Shown here in pieces: positions 37,664-50,110 of a DNA stretch of 50,965 nucleotides. Location of the stretch: positions 1-50,965 of the forward strand of contig NZ_AUDY01000006.1 of NCBI RefSeq assembly GCF_000425705.1. Direction: 5' to 3'. The notes below the pieces were generated by a model. The model was not told the origin of the DNA, made no database searches, and saw only the letters and a list, made by a program, of their open reading frames with translations. The stretch is from Halobacillus kuroshimensis DSM 18393 (GTDB lineage Bacteria > Bacillota > Bacilli > Bacillales > Halobacillaceae). The number at the start of each line of letters is the position of its first letter. The first letter of the stretch is position 1. The position numbers and the translations under genes were made by a program.

Positions 37664-38956
37664 TCACTCATCCAGTATTTTCACTTGTACCGTTTTTGAA
37701 CCAAAGTTGTAGGCTTCGCTCTTGGAAGAGACGTGAAGATCAATCCGTTTCCCGTTGATTGCTCCACCCGTATCTCCTGCAACAGCATATCCATAACCCT
37801 CCACCCAGACACGGCTGCCCAGTGGAATGACACTCGGATCAACAGCCACGACTTTCTTATCAGGGTTTTCATTCAAATCAATTCCCGTTGCTGTTACGCC
37901 CGAACAGCCGGCACACTCTGCCGTGTACGCTGTAGCATGCATCCGCATCGTTTGACTTGATTCTTTTTCACGGCTTGTTTCCTGACTGCTTTTTGAAACG
38001 TTGGCAGATGTCTGCACGACCTTGCGGGAAGAGTCTGTGTCTTTTTCAGCATCCGAAGTGGAGGCTGCCACCACAGGCTGTGGTGCGGGTTCATCCACTT
38101 TTGTGCCAAGCGCTACGATTTCCCTACGGCTTTCCTGATCGACCGTTTCTTCTACCAGTTCACGGCTGACCTCTTCACCATTTTCAATCGTGACTTCATA
38201 CGTCTTCTTCACAAGACCTTCCTGCCCTGCCTCAAGCACCTTACGCTCCCCTTTCGGAAGGGAGTCGTCCTTTTTCACTTCAACAGAATAATCGGTTTCT
38301 TCTTCGACAATGTCGGTCACCTTTTCCACCCGCGTGATTTCCAGCGGTGTATCCGCAGACACCCATGCATCCGCATCAAGGTTCAATTCATCCAGGTCAT
38401 CGAGTTCAATTCCCTGTTCTTTCAATAATTCTTCCACAGTGGAAGTCGTCGTCCATATATGTTCCTCGTCTCCGCCATCATTTAACGTAACTTGAAAGGC
38501 TTCAGCGACCTCAATACTCATGCCATCAGCGAGATGCTCACTGGATTGGTGGGACAGCTGATCGTGTTCCTTGAATTCCAGATCATTCTCCTTGAAAAAC
38601 TCTCCGACAGTAGCTGCCGTTGTAGAGTAGTCTTCCTTTTCCCCGCCATCAATGGCCAGGTGAACCGATTTTGATGCTATGTATTCAACATCCATCCCGT
38701 ATTCAACTGAATCAGATAATTTATGTGATAATTCATCATGCGGCTGTACGGCAACGTCCAGGTCAGACATTAATTCCTCCACCGTATCCGCATGGGTACG
38801 AATCAATTCTTTTTCTCCGTTCTGAGTCACCTGCACAGAAGCCTTGGTGGCTTCATAGGTAACGGTCACTAAAAAGGCGGATACCAGGATAACAGATAAT
38901 ACGGCCCAGAAAGTCGTTTGACTGACAGCTTTTTTTACAATTTCTTTTCTAATCAT
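37664..38956 (-). CDS. yabE: Cell wall protein with DUF348 repeats, G5 and 3D domains (YabE)
   Basis: Likely a secreted or membrane-anchored muralytic protein related to resuscitation factors. The 430-residue protein has an N-terminal signal/anchor helix (about residues 15-35) and three DUF348 repeats (about 40-215). A G5 domain (about 215-300), a Ser/Thr-rich linker, and a C-terminal 3D domain with the three Asp (ATGIDLNENP, VVAVDPSVIPLGSRVWVEG, VAGDTGGAINGKRIDLHV) follow. The repeats are unusually acidic. In B. subtilis it is controlled by an antisense RNA; I cannot identify one here. Confidence 0.92.
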   Translation of the reverse strand: MIRKEIVKKAVSQTTFWAVLSVILVSAFLVTVTYEATKASVQVTQNGEKELIRTHADTVEELMSDLDVAVQPHDELSHKLSDSVEYGMDVEYIASKSVHLAIDGGEKEDYSTTAATVGEFFKENDLEFKEHDQLSHQSSEHLADGMSIEVAEAFQVTLNDGGDEEHIWTTTSTVEELLKEQGIELDDLDELNLDADAWVSADTPLEITRVEKVTDIVEEETDYSVEVKKDDSLPKGERKVLEAGQEGLVKKTYEVTIENGEEVSRELVEETVDQESRREIVALGTKVDEPAPQPVVAASTSDAEKDTDSSRKVVQTSANVSKSSQETSREKESSQTMRMHATAYTAECAGCSGVTATGIDLNENPDKKVVAVDPSVIPLGSRVWVEGYGYAVAGDTGGAINGKRIDLHVSSKSEAYNFGSKTVQVKILDE

Positions 38957-38988
38957 CCTAAAGGCCCCCTCTCTAAAGCACGCGTACC

Positions 38989-39017
38989 ATTGTATTCAAG
39001 TGACAAAATGATGTCAA
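38989..39017 (-). promoter_or_regulatory. yabE promoter
   Basis: Minus strand TTGACA (39012-39017), 17-bp spacer, TACAAT (38989-38994), about 33 bases ahead of yabE. Confidence 0.8.
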
Positions 39018-39029
39018 CTAACTCCCCTT

Positions 39030-39072
39030 TAAATAAAATGGAGGAGTCAGATGACAATCACTGACTCCTCCA
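39030..39072 (-). terminator. tatD terminator
   Basis: Minus strand TGGAGGAGTCAG, loop, CTGACTCCTCCA then TTTTATTT: a perfect 12-bp stem. It lies about 95 bases after the tatD stop; the sequence between holds nothing recognisable. Confidence 0.9.
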
Positions 39073-39166
39073 TTATGCATTTATGCCCAGATGAATAACA
39101 TAACAGGCATGTTACAATTCCCATACAATTCTCAACCAGCTGTAATATTATGACCAAAGTCCTCCA

Positions 39167-39940
39167 TTATGAATCGGAAATACCAAAGAAGGACAGAGCA
39201 TTTTCTGTTGTGACACGACTGACCTCTTCATAGGAGATGTCCTTCAGCTCAGCTACCTGTTCCGCCACAAGCTTCACATAAGCCGGCTCGTTCCGGCTGC
39301 CCCGATTTGGATGAGGGGCGAGAAAAGGACAGTCCGTTTCCACAAGCAGATGCTTGAGATCAACAGCCTTGGCGACTTCTTTCGGAAGTTTGGCGTTTTT
39401 AAAGGTCACAGGTCCGCCCAGGGAGATGAGAAAATTCATATCGATACATTCCTGAGCAGTTTCCACAGGGCCGCTGTAACAGTGCATAATTCCGCCGACT
39501 TCTGCTGCGTTCTCCTCTTTCAGGATCTGCACAATATCCTCCGTTGCCTCGCGGTTGTGGATGATAATCGGCATGCGGACTTTTTTAGCAAGCCTGATCT
39601 GCTTCCGGAACACTTCCTTCTGCACATCAGCGGGCGACTTATCCCAGTGATAGTCGAGCCCCATTTCTCCGAGGGCGACTACTTTCGGATGCGAAGTAAG
39701 CTCTTCAATCCAGGCAAGGTCTTCCTCTGTCATGTCTATGGCGTCCACCGGGTGCCACCCTACCGCTGCATAAATATTCTCATCAGATTCCGCAATTTCC
39801 AGTGCCTTAGGAATCGTCTTTCTGTCAAAACCGACAACCGTCATATACGTCACACCAGCTTCGCGTGCCCTTTGGATCGTTTCTTCCAGATCTTCTTCGA
39901 ATTGATCGGCATTCAAATGAACATGTGTATCAAAAAGCAT
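39167..39940 (-). CDS. tatD: TatD family metal-dependent hydrolase
   Basis: TIM-barrel hydrolase; relatives have DNase activity. The 257-residue protein has the metal ligands DTHVHLN at the N-terminus, IIIHNREA, IMHCYSG and ETDCPFLAPHPNRG. Placed after metG as yabD in B. subtilis. Confidence 0.95.
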   Translation of the reverse strand: MLFDTHVHLNADQFEEDLEETIQRAREAGVTYMTVVGFDRKTIPKALEIAESDENIYAAVGWHPVDAIDMTEEDLAWIEELTSHPKVVALGEMGLDYHWDKSPADVQKEVFRKQIRLAKKVRMPIIIHNREATEDIVQILKEENAAEVGGIMHCYSGPVETAQECIDMNFLISLGGPVTFKNAKLPKEVAKAVDLKHLLVETDCPFLAPHPNRGSRNEPAYVKLVAEQVAELKDISYEEVSRVTTENALSFFGISDS

Positions 39941-39960
39941 TGTCGTCCCGCCTTTCTTTT

Positions 39961-40005
39961 TTTCATTGGAAAAGGGAAAGCGCTGATTAGAGCTTTCCCT
40001 TTTTA
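39961..40005 (-). terminator. metG terminator
   Basis: Minus strand AAAAGGGAAAGC, loop, GCGCTTTCCCTTTTCC, between metG and tatD. Confidence 0.85.
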
Positions 40006-40013
40006 TCCATTGG

Positions 40014-41981
<1,968 letters not shown>

Positions 41982-42063
41982 TCAAAAAAATCATGCTAAC
42001 GCCATGAAAGGTCATGGTATCATTCTATCGATTTATTTCTTTTATTTCCATTCCTAACATTAA

Positions 42064-42093
42064 AATATACCGAAAGTTATGTAAAACTGTCAA
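42064..42093 (-). promoter_or_regulatory. metG promoter
   Basis: Minus strand TTGACA (42088-42093), 18-bp spacer, TATATT (42064-42069). The leader of about 85 bases holds one small hairpin (CCATGA...TCATGG) and no T-box motif. Confidence 0.75.
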
Positions 42094-42112
42094 AAGCCGT
42101 ACATATAAAGAC

Positions 42113-42140
42113 TTCACATATGTAAATACCATGGTAAAAT
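42113..42140 (+). promoter_or_regulatory. Possible distal abrB promoter
   Basis: TTCACA (42113-42118), 16-bp spacer, TAAAAT (42135-42140) with extended TGG. It faces abrB, back to back with the metG promoter. Confidence 0.45.
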
Positions 42141-42191
42141 AGGACATATATAACCGAAGTGGATAAAGTATCCATTTTTGGAACCGATATA

Positions 42192-42240
42192 AATGGAGAA
42201 GAGGAAATCAGGCCTGCGGAAATCACTCCTCTCACCCATT
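42192..42240. other. Stem-loop between the two abrB promoters
   Basis: AATGG-aga-AGAGGA pairs with TCCTCT-cac-CCATT: 5 + 6 bp with a symmetric 3x3 internal loop and a 21-base apical loop, then TTATATA. It could end or modulate transcripts from the distal promoter. Confidence 0.5.
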
Positions 42241-42294
42241 TTATATACCTCACCTAGTATAGGGATATGGAAATCTCTGCACCTTTTTTAGTAA

Positions 42295-42323
42295 TTGACA
42301 CGTCTGGGAATGGTTGGTACTAT
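42295..42323 (+). promoter_or_regulatory. abrB main promoter
   Basis: TTGACA (42295-42300), 17-bp spacer, TACTAT (42318-42323) with extended TGG. Two Spo0A boxes follow at once. Confidence 0.8.
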
Positions 42324-42325
42324 TA

Positions 42326-42344
42326 TGTCGAGACATATGTCGAA
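42326..42344 (+). promoter_or_regulatory. Two Spo0A boxes repressing abrB
   Basis: TGTCGAG (42326-42332) and TGTCGAA (42338-42344), 12 bases start to start, lie across the transcription start. This is the arrangement by which Spo0A~P represses abrB in B. subtilis. Confidence 0.8.
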
Positions 42345-42383
42345 ACATGACGATCATACTTTTGATTGAGGGGAGATAGAAAA

Positions 42384-42659
42384 ATGAAATCTACAGGTAT
42401 TGTACGTAAGGTGGACGAGCTTGGTCGCGTTGTAATTCCGATCGAACTTCGCCGCACACTGGGGATCAATGAAAAAGACGCATTAGAAATTTACGTGGAC
42501 GATGACCGCATCGTTCTCAAGAAGTACAAGCCGAATATGACTTGTCATATTACTGGTGAAGTTTCAGACGACAACATGAAACTGGCCAACGGCAACCTTG
42601 TTCTAAGTAAAGAAGGCGCTCAAATGCTTCTTAACGAACTTCAGGACAACCTTAAATAA
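42384..42659 (+). CDS. abrB: Transition-state regulator AbrB
   Basis: Global repressor of stationary-phase genes, relieved by Spo0A~P. The 91-residue protein has the N-terminal DNA-binding domain KSTGIVRKVDELGRVVIPIELRRTLGI and the C-terminal multimerisation part. ATG with GAGGGGAG upstream. It is the only plus-strand protein gene in the window, divergent from metG. Confidence 0.97.
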   Translation: MKSTGIVRKVDELGRVVIPIELRRTLGINEKDALEIYVDDDRIVLKKYKPNMTCHITGEVSDDNMKLANGNLVLSKEGAQMLLNELQDNLK

Positions 42660-42734
42660 AAAAAGAGATAAACAAAAGACGACGACACTCACTGGTTAGC
42701 GAATAGAGAGATAATCAGTCTGACATATGCTCCA

Positions 42735-42780
42735 AAACAAATCCCTTACTGGACAGGCCTGACAGTAAGGGATTTTCTTA
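42735..42780. terminator. Bidirectional terminator between abrB and rsmI
   Basis: AATCCCTTACTG / CAGTAAGGGATT stem with an 11-base loop and T-rich tails on both strands; serves abrB (+) and rsmI (-). Confidence 0.9.
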
Positions 42781-42783
42781 TTT

Positions 42784-43662
42784 CTATTCATCCTGGATGA
42801 CGTGATAAGCCTGATAAACATCCCGTTTTGGAAGTTCTCTGTCCAGGGCGGTCTGCTTAATCGCCTGCTTACTTTTCATCTGTTCTTTCTCGATGTAGTG
42901 ATCAACATGATCGATCAGGGAAATCCCCGCCCACCATGCCTCCTCCTGCTTTTCCTCTTCTGAAGATCCTTCTACAATGATGCAGAATTCCCCACGAAGG
43001 TCCTCGTCCTCTGCCCACTGGGCGAGCTCAGAGAGGGTCCCGCGTACATATTCTTCAAAACGCTTGGACAATTCCCGCACGAGCGATGCCCTTCTTGCTC
43101 CGAGCTCTTCATTCATATGCGCGAGCATTTCTTTCAGACGATGAGGGGATTCATAGAAGATCAGCGTCGCTCCATAAGGTTTCAGACGTCCTAATACAGC
43201 TGCCCGGTCTTTCTTTTTACGTGGCAGAAAGCCACAAAAGTAAAATTCATCCGTTGGTAAACCGGACCCGGCTAAGGCTGGAAGGGCGGCATTCGCCCCT
43301 GGAAGAACAACGACTGGAACGTCCTCCCCCACTGCTTCAGCCACAAGGTCTGTCCCCGGGTCTGAAATTCCCGGCATCCCCGCATCGCTGACAAGAGCAA
43401 TGGTCTGCCCTGCCTGCAGCTGTTCGATCAGCTGAGATCCCTTGGTGTATTTGTTATGCTCATGGTAGCTGACCAATGTCGTGTGAATATCGAAATGATT
43501 CAGCAGCTTTCTTGTATTCCGGGTATCTTCTGCCGCAATCATATCGGCAATCTTTAAGGTAGATACAGCCCGGTACGTCATATCCTCCAGATTCCCGATC
43601 GGTGTAGGCACAATATAAAGGGTACCTGTTGGATGTTCACTAAAGCTCTTTTGAATTTTCAC
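42784..43662 (-). CDS. rsmI: 16S rRNA 2'-O-ribose methyltransferase (C1402)
   Basis: Tetrapyrrole-methylase-fold enzyme methylating 16S rRNA. The 292-residue protein has VPTPIGNLEDMTYRAV, AAEDTRNTRKLLNHFDI and VSDAGMPGISDPG. A GTG start six bases after GGAGG gives the same length as the B. subtilis protein (yabC). Overlaps yazA by 23 bases. Confidence 0.95.
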   Translation of the reverse strand: MKIQKSFSEHPTGTLYIVPTPIGNLEDMTYRAVSTLKIADMIAAEDTRNTRKLLNHFDIHTTLVSYHEHNKYTKGSQLIEQLQAGQTIALVSDAGMPGISDPGTDLVAEAVGEDVPVVVLPGANAALPALAGSGLPTDEFYFCGFLPRKKKDRAAVLGRLKPYGATLIFYESPHRLKEMLAHMNEELGARRASLVRELSKRFEEYVRGTLSELAQWAEDEDLRGEFCIIVEGSSEEEKQEEAWWAGISLIDHVDHYIEKEQMKSKQAIKQTALDRELPKRDVYQAYHVIQDE

Positions 43663-43924
43663 CAGCTTCCTCCTTCCGCTGTTCAATCCATATTTCTTTT
43701 TTCGTTCTGGCCATCCGCTTTAAACGGTATTCCTCCTGGAGGGCTTCTCTTTTATGATCATAACACTGCCACGCTTCCAGTACGAGCGGTCCCCGTCCTC
43801 TGGTATATTTAGCTCCTTTTCCTTCCCGATGCTTCTGCAGACGGTGCTCGAGGTTATTCGTATACCCGGTATAAAGGCTCCCGTCCCCGCAACGAAGCAT
43901 ATAGACATAATGACTACCGTCCAT
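43640..43924 (-). CDS. yazA: GIY-YIG nuclease superfamily protein
   Basis: The 94-residue protein is one GIY-YIG domain: [25 protein letters not shown] and the conserved Arg/Glu region [14 protein letters not shown]. Cellular function unknown. It overlaps trmN6 by 11 bases and rsmI by 23, so the three are coupled. Confidence 0.93.
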   Translation of the reverse strand: MDGSHYVYMLRCGDGSLYTGYTNNLEHRLQKHREGKGAKYTRGRGPLVLEAWQCYDHKREALQEEYRLKRMARTKKEIWIEQRKEEAGENSKEL

Positions 43925-44657
43925 TTAAGATTTCCTTCAGTTCATCGGTGTAATCGCCATCTTCCTGAAGCGCATATAATGGCGGAAGGATTTTTAAGCC
44001 GGGACGACCGTCCCGCACCCCCTCAATCAAAAGGATGTTTGCTTCCTTCCCTGCTTTCGGGTAGACAAGACGCATCCGCTTCGGCTCCAGCTTGTGGGCT
44101 TTGAAGCGTTGGATAATTTCCACAAGCCGGTCCGGCCGGTGCACCATGGATACTTTCCCGCCGGATTTGGCCAGCCGGCTGCATGCAGACACTACATCTT
44201 CAAGAGTACAGTGAATCTCATGGCGGGCGACAGCCAGGTATTCATTCAAGTTATGCTCCTCTGTTTTGGGTGTTGGAAAGTAAGGAGGATTGCAGGTGAC
44301 CAGATCAAACTTGTTATTGCCGTAATAAGCCGGCATCTCCTTCAAATCTCCACGAATCATCTGAAGCTGATCACCAAGTTCATTCAATTCAACATTCCGA
44401 ACCGCCATATCATGCAGCCGCTCCTGAATTTCCACTCCAGTTATAGGTACAGAAGAGCGTGTGGATAGAAACAACGGAATGACCCCGTTCCCCGTACACA
44501 AGTCGAGAATCTTCCCTCTCGTTTTCGGTACGTATGTAAAGTCGGCCAGCAGAACAGCATCGAGCGAAAAAGCAAAAGCGCTCGGGCTTTGGATAATCCT
44601 CCGTTCTTCCTTGGCTAATAAATCATCGATTCGTTCATCATCTTTCAATTGTACCAT
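43914..44657 (-). CDS. yabB: tRNA1(Val) N6-adenine methyltransferase family protein (YabB)
   Basis: SAM-dependent methyltransferase with motif [17 protein letters not shown] and catalytic CNPPYF. The 247-residue protein resembles TrmN6, which modifies A37 of tRNA-Val, but the target in Bacillus is inferred. Confidence 0.92.
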   Translation of the reverse strand: MVQLKDDERIDDLLAKEERRIIQSPSAFAFSLDAVLLADFTYVPKTRGKILDLCTGNGVIPLFLSTRSSVPITGVEIQERLHDMAVRNVELNELGDQLQMIRGDLKEMPAYYGNNKFDLVTCNPPYFPTPKTEEHNLNEYLAVARHEIHCTLEDVVSACSRLAKSGGKVSMVHRPDRLVEIIQRFKAHKLEPKRMRLVYPKAGKEANILLIEGVRDGRPGLKILPPLYALQEDGDYTDELKEILNGR

Positions 44658-44682
44658 CCGTCTGTTTCCTTTCTTTCCGATA

Positions 44683-44719
44683 TAAAGAGAGCCCTTCCTC
44701 GAACGAGCAAGGAAAGGGC
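44683..44719 (-). terminator. yabA terminator
   Basis: Minus strand GCCCTTTCCT, loop, AGGAAGGGC followed by TCTCTTT. Read-through to yabB is likely, as no other promoter is clear. Confidence 0.6.
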
Positions 44720-44731
44720 CTGGACCTGGAT

Positions 44732-45082
44732 TTATTTCTTTTTATTCAAAAATGATAGACAGAACAAGCAATCCTCGTCTCTCGGGCTGCCGAAATGCAG
44801 GTTACAAATATGAAAGCCTTCTTCATAGAGTCTGGCCAGATTATCATAGCCTTCTCCGACGACCGTGCCTTTGTCCTGTTTCGACGAGGGTGAGGAAGTT
44901 GTCTCCTGTTTCTCATTTTCCTTTTCCAACCGCTGCCGCAGATGATGATTCTCAAGCGATAAATGCTGGTTCTCTTCCAATAGATAGGCCAGCTGCTTTT
45001 TCAGATCTCCAAGCTGTTCATACAACTCGCCGATCTGGCTTTCGAAATGGGATACTTGTTCAAAAATGGCTTTCTTATTCAC
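44732..45082 (-). CDS. yabA: Replication initiation control protein YabA
   Basis: Negative regulator of DnaA that also binds DnaN. The 116-residue protein has an N-terminal leucine-zipper coiled coil (residues ~5-60) and a C-terminal zinc-binding part with [24 protein letters not shown] start ([13 protein letters not shown] following), with GGGTGA upstream, matches family length; longer starts run into the ricT gene. Confidence 0.95.
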   Translation of the reverse strand: MNKKAIFEQVSHFESQIGELYEQLGDLKKQLAYLLEENQHLSLENHHLRQRLEKENEKQETTSSPSSKQDKGTVVGEGYDNLARLYEEGFHICNLHFGSPRDEDCLFCLSFLNKKK

Positions 45083-45098
45083 GGTCGACTTCACCCTT

Positions 45099-45926
45099 TT
45101 ATTCTGAGGCTTCGGTTTGAAGGACTCCTTCATCAATCAGTTCCTGAAGGGAATACTCCAATACACGTTCCTTCTCGCGGAATTCAACCTGAACCATGCG
45201 TTCAAGCATGTTGAGACCGACCACTCTGCCTTTCCCATAAGAAGTTGATATATTCTCACCGAGATCCGGAAGCTCTTTTTTCGCATTTTCATAATCATCA
45301 TTTTCGTACTTCAGACAGCACATCAAGCGGCCGCAGAGGCCTGAAATTTTGGCTGGGTTGAGCGACAGATTCTGATCCTTCGCCATTTTAATAGATACGG
45401 GCTCGAAATCCCCGAGGAACGTAGAACAACAGAGCATTCTGCCGCAGGGACCGATGCCGCCGAGCATCTTGGCTTCATCACGGACACCGATCTGTCTAAG
45501 CTCGATTCTCGTTTTGAAAACAGACGCGAGATCCTTGACGAGTGTCCGGAAATCGACGCGTCCATCGGCAGTAAAATAAAAGATCACTTTATTGCGATCA
45601 AATGTATATTCAACATCGACAAGATTCATGTCCAATTTATGTTCACGGATTTTTTTCACACAAACCTGGTAGGCTTTTTGAGCATTGTCCTTGTTTTCAT
45701 CCACGGTGAGTTTATCCTTGTCATCCGCCATGCGGATCACTTTCTTAAGAGGTAACACCACATCTTCTTCATCTATGGATTTATTAGCAATGACAACTTT
45801 TCCGAATTCAATCCCGCGGACCGTTTCCACAATGACGTAGTCTTCCGTCGTCATACGCAGTCCACCTGGATCAAAGTAGTAGACCTTACCGGCTTGTTTA
45901 AATCGGACACCTACAACTTCGATCAT
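45099..45926 (-). CDS. ricT: RicT (YaaT), PSP1-domain Fe-S regulator
   Basis: With RlbA/YlbF and YmcA forms a complex that affects RNase Y, sporulation and competence in B. subtilis. The 275-residue protein has the PSP1 domain and Cys-rich stretch [14 protein letters not shown] and [15 protein letters not shown], the ligands of its Fe-S cluster. Starts 7 bases after holB. Confidence 0.95.
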   Translation of the reverse strand: MIEVVGVRFKQAGKVYYFDPGGLRMTTEDYVIVETVRGIEFGKVVIANKSIDEEDVVLPLKKVIRMADDKDKLTVDENKDNAQKAYQVCVKKIREHKLDMNLVDVEYTFDRNKVIFYFTADGRVDFRTLVKDLASVFKTRIELRQIGVRDEAKMLGGIGPCGRMLCCSTFLGDFEPVSIKMAKDQNLSLNPAKISGLCGRLMCCLKYENDDYENAKKELPDLGENISTSYGKGRVVGLNMLERMVQVEFREKERVLEYSLQELIDEGVLQTEASE

Positions 45927-45933
45927 ACGATCA

Positions 45934-46920
45934 TCACCTCTGTAGTTGAAGGGTAAGTTGTTCCATCACTAAATTAGGATGGACATTTTGATTTATCTTT
46001 CGTTTTGCCTCAAGAATGCTGGAAAGACCTCTGGCTGCCGACTGTCGTGACCATCTCATGACCGACTGGTTCAATTTCTCTTTCTCTGAAATGAAAACGA
46101 TCGAATCTTCCCGGTCCAAAAGTTGATGGATCATATCCTGAAACCAGAGTATGAGCACGTCAAGACCGCGCTGCAGCTGGGTGCGTTCCTTAAAGTGAGG
46201 CATCCATTGATGGTTGATAAACAAAAGTCCTTCATTTGGTTTATTTTGAAGCACTTCAATTAATTGTATCACTAATTTTCTAGCATTCGCAAACCACTCA
46301 TCCTCATTCATCTCCAGTGCTTCCGTTATGTTATTCGTCAAAGCCGCAAGCAGGCGGGCGTTTGAGTTGGAAACGCCTTCTTCAATTAATTTTTTCTCCA
46401 TGATATGCGCCTGGAGTGGTTGAAAAGCCAGCAGCTGGCACCTGGATCGGATGGTATCCAGAATCGTGGCGCCGTTTTCCGTTAACAGCATCGCGGTCGT
46501 CTGCCGGCTCGGCTCCTCGAGGAACTTCAGCAGGCGGTTCGCCGCGTTGACGGTCATTTTTTCTGCATCCACAATGATATAGACTTTACGGTTGGACTCC
46601 AGTCCTGTGTATGTGAATTCCTTCTGCAGATGAAGGATCTGGTCTTTCTTAATAGACTGTCCATCCGGTTCTATCCAGTGCAGATCGGGGTGGTTCCCCG
46701 AATCGATACGGTGGCAGTCGCGGCAGTTCTGACACGGTTCCGCCCCGTCTTTATTTTTACAGAAAATACTTTTCGCAAATAGTAAACTCATTTCTTTTTT
46801 TCCAGTGCCGCGATCTCCCTGAAATAGATAGGCGTGGGAGATGCGGTCTTTCTTGAAGCTGTTGACCAGCATCTGGGCCGCTAACGGCTGTAAATGTTTC
46901 ATGTCCTGCCACGTCTGCAT
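45934..46920 (-). CDS. holB: DNA polymerase III subunit delta'
   Basis: Clamp-loader subunit. The 328-residue AAA+ protein has the degenerate P-loop LFQGDRGTGKKEMSLLFAKS and the zinc Cys set CKNKDGAEPCQNCRDC. VDAEKMTVNAANRLLKFLEEPS follows. Next to tmk, darA, ricT as in B. subtilis. Confidence 0.96.
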   Translation of the reverse strand: MQTWQDMKHLQPLAAQMLVNSFKKDRISHAYLFQGDRGTGKKEMSLLFAKSIFCKNKDGAEPCQNCRDCHRIDSGNHPDLHWIEPDGQSIKKDQILHLQKEFTYTGLESNRKVYIIVDAEKMTVNAANRLLKFLEEPSRQTTAMLLTENGATILDTIRSRCQLLAFQPLQAHIMEKKLIEEGVSNSNARLLAALTNNITEALEMNEDEWFANARKLVIQLIEVLQNKPNEGLLFINHQWMPHFKERTQLQRGLDVLILWFQDMIHQLLDREDSIVFISEKEKLNQSVMRWSRQSAARGLSSILEAKRKINQNVHPNLVMEQLTLQLQR

Positions 46921-46933
46921 GTAAATACCGTCC

Positions 46934-47374
46934 TTATGTGTAAAGATTAATCAGCAGACCTTTCATTTCACCCATCAATCCAAGCAGGTCGACCGAACGC
47001 TTCTCCTGATCCATTACCATTTCCGTAAGTTCCAGCAGCCGCTCATCAATGGTTTCAATAAGCGTAAGCCTGCGCGTCTGTCCATTCGGACTCCAATGCT
47101 GGGACGGCTTGAGGTTTGTGCCGTACTGAACGGATTCTTTAATAAAATCCTTGATGAGACGCTTATATTTAGCAAGATCCCTGAAGGACCGGGAGCGTGC
47201 AACGCGTTCTCCCTGGGCCGTAATCGTCTCCACGAGCCGGTCCAGCTGATTCTGCTGCAGCTGCTGAGTCTGGGTCTGGATCATCGTACCGAACGTCCGG
47301 TTTCCCTGTGGGATTTTTCCTGTATTTTTAATTGGGCCTTCCACATTTGCTCTTATATCCTGATTGATTTTCAT
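46934..47374 (-). CDS. yaaR: DUF327 family protein YaaR
   Basis: Function unknown; conserved between darA and holB in Bacillales. The 146-residue, Gln-rich, probably helical protein contains the conserved core FRDLAKYKRLIKDFIKESV and a C-terminal helix. Soluble, no signal peptide. Confidence 0.9.
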   Translation of the reverse strand: MKINQDIRANVEGPIKNTGKIPQGNRTFGTMIQTQTQQLQQNQLDRLVETITAQGERVARSRSFRDLAKYKRLIKDFIKESVQYGTNLKPSQHWSPNGQTRRLTLIETIDERLLELTEMVMDQEKRSVDLLGLMGEMKGLLINLYT

Positions 47375-47383
47375 AAGGCCCTC

Positions 47384-48398
<1,015 letters not shown>

Positions 48399-48400
48399 AA

Positions 48401-49816
48401 TCATTCTCCTTTAAACACTCGCACCCCTGTTGCCATATCTAAGTTCTGAAAACGTGCGCCCTTCTCCACCAAAGAGTGGACGGCCTGGATATGTGTACTG
48501 GAAAGACGTTCCCCTTTGAGTACCAAAGGGATTCCGGGTGGATAAGGGATGATGGCTTCGGCGGCTGCCTGTCCTTCCGCTTCGTTCCAGTCCATAAGAA
48601 CGACCGGTTTGTCCCTCATCTCCGAATAACTCCATTCCAATGTTTGAATAGGTGGAAACGATATTTGATCTTGCTTTATTGTAGCATGGTTTTCCGTCTT
48701 TTTTAATTTGTTATCGACGAAAGCCAGTTGTTTCTTTAAGTTAGCCAAGGAAAAATAAGGCTCCAACCCTAACACGAGCAGCACCTGGTCCGTTGAAGCC
48801 ATCTCAGGGACCAGTCCCTGCTTTTCCAACACATCAGCTACAACAAAGCCTGTGTTCGTCTCAGGCTCAAGTACAATCTTCAGTGTATCGTCCATAGGGG
48901 TGACGGGAAGAACACGCCAGTGCTCCGGATAATGTTCAAATACAGCCCGCACATCCTTAATGAAAGATACGAGCGTATCCCGATCCTCTTTAGACCACTG
49001 CTGTAAATAATCCCTTGCCAGATCAAGACTCGCCATCAATGGATAGGAAGGACTGCTTGACTGAAGCATCTGCAGGTAGTGACGCAGACGGGAAGAAGAG
49101 ACGCGGCAGCTCTTTATATGCAGGTATGAAGCCATCGTCATCGCCGGGGCCATTTTATGGGCCGACTGGACGACGGCGTCGACCCCCGCTTTTAAGGCCG
49201 GCTCCGGGAATGGAGGTCCTAAATGAAAATGAACACCATGAGCTTCATCAATCAGCAGAGGAATATCCCGGCTGTGGACAACGGAAGCGATCTCTCTTAA
49301 GGGATACGCCCGGCCGAAGTAATCGGGGTAGGTTAAAAAAACAGCACGGCTTTCCGGATATTGGTCGAGCGCTTTTTGAATAGACGATGGTGTGACCTGG
49401 CTGTAGCGACTCGTATCCTCCTCAAATTCAGGGGCAATAAATACCGGTTTTGCTCCCGCCAATTCTATACCATTCAGGACAGATTTATGACAGTTCCGCT
49501 GTACGATGATTTCATCTCCCGGCCCGCAGACCGTTAAGAGGAGCGCCATGTTTCCAACCGTCGTACCATTCACGAGGAAAAACGTCTCTTCACTTCCAAA
49601 AAAATCAGCCGCTTGCTCCTGCGCCTGGCGGATGACGCCTTCGGGAGCATGCAGATCGTCCAATCCACTGATTTCTGTCGCATCCAGTCCAAGAAAGCCG
49701 GTATCCTCCCCCTTATATATCTGCCCATATTTATGACCTGGAACATGAAAAGAAATCGGTTCTTTCTCTCTATTTTTTTGCAGCGCCTCATAAAGAGGCG
49801 TCGATTTTACATTCAC
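48401..49816 (-). CDS. yaaO: Orn/Lys/Arg decarboxylase family PLP enzyme (YaaO)
   Basis: Fold type I decarboxylase; substrate not proven, probably arginine or lysine. The 471-residue protein has FHVPGHKYG near the N-terminus, [31 protein letters not shown] and the PLP-lysine in [12 protein letters not shown], plus the family C-terminal domain with [18 protein letters not shown] start five bases after GGAG is preferred over a GTG two codons earlier. It is preceded by a structured, gene-free leader. Confidence 0.93.
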   Translation of the reverse strand: MNVKSTPLYEALQKNREKEPISFHVPGHKYGQIYKGEDTGFLGLDATEISGLDDLHAPEGVIRQAQEQAADFFGSEETFFLVNGTTVGNMALLLTVCGPGDEIIVQRNCHKSVLNGIELAGAKPVFIAPEFEEDTSRYSQVTPSSIQKALDQYPESRAVFLTYPDYFGRAYPLREIASVVHSRDIPLLIDEAHGVHFHLGPPFPEPALKAGVDAVVQSAHKMAPAMTMASYLHIKSCRVSSSRLRHYLQMLQSSSPSYPLMASLDLARDYLQQWSKEDRDTLVSFIKDVRAVFEHYPEHWRVLPVTPMDDTLKIVLEPETNTGFVVADVLEKQGLVPEMASTDQVLLVLGLEPYFSLANLKKQLAFVDNKLKKTENHATIKQDQISFPPIQTLEWSYSEMRDKPVVLMDWNEAEGQAAAEAIIPYPPGIPLVLKGERLSSTHIQAVHSLVEKGARFQNLDMATGVRVFKGE

Positions 49817-49822
49817 GTGCAC

Positions 49823-49976
49823 TCCATCCTTTCTTTCTCCTCCACACTACCGGAGATCGCCTCCTCAGGCAATCCACCGAAGTTTCGTGATCCCTCCAGG
49901 TCTTTTTACTGACGGCTGTTCTGAGAACCAGGAGTGGTCTCAGAAGCAAGTCTGTTCTTTTCCTTTATGATTTTGA
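49823..49976 (-). promoter_or_regulatory. Structured leader upstream of yaaO
   Basis: The stretch between the terminator at 49978 and yaaO holds no gene. It contains a hairpin TTCTGAGAACCA-ggag-TGGTCTCAGAA (49920-49946) and, nearer the gene, GATTGCC-tgagga-GGCGATC. It matches no riboswitch that I recognise. No good promoter is visible. Confidence 0.4.
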
Positions 49977-49977
49977 A

Positions 49978-50022
49978 GCAGAAAAAAGGAAGATTCTCTG
50001 TTTAACAGAAAATCTTCCTTTT
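49978..50022. terminator. Bidirectional terminator between csfB region and yaaO
   Basis: AAAAAAGGAAGATTCTCTG...CAGAAAATCTTCCTTTTT: long stem with T-runs on both strands. Confidence 0.9.
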
Positions 50023-50110
50023 TAGATGATCCTTTGGTAATGTTCCGAGCACCAGCGATGTCTGCCGGATAAGCGCAGGACTGATATCTACCGGCGCGCG
50101 GCTTGAGAAT
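50023..50110 (-). pseudogene. Decayed C-terminal fragment of an IS200/IS605-type transposase (TnpB)
   Basis: Translating the minus strand from 50110 gives ILKPRAGRYQSCAYPADIAG then ARNITKGSSKK. The stretch SCAY.ADI.GARNI resembles the zinc-finger end of TnpB/OrfB proteins (C..C.Y..ADI.GARNI). A stop codon precedes it and no other part of the gene is recognisable up to csfB. It occupies the place of xpaC-yaaN in B. subtilis. The match is short and judged by eye. Confidence 0.4.
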
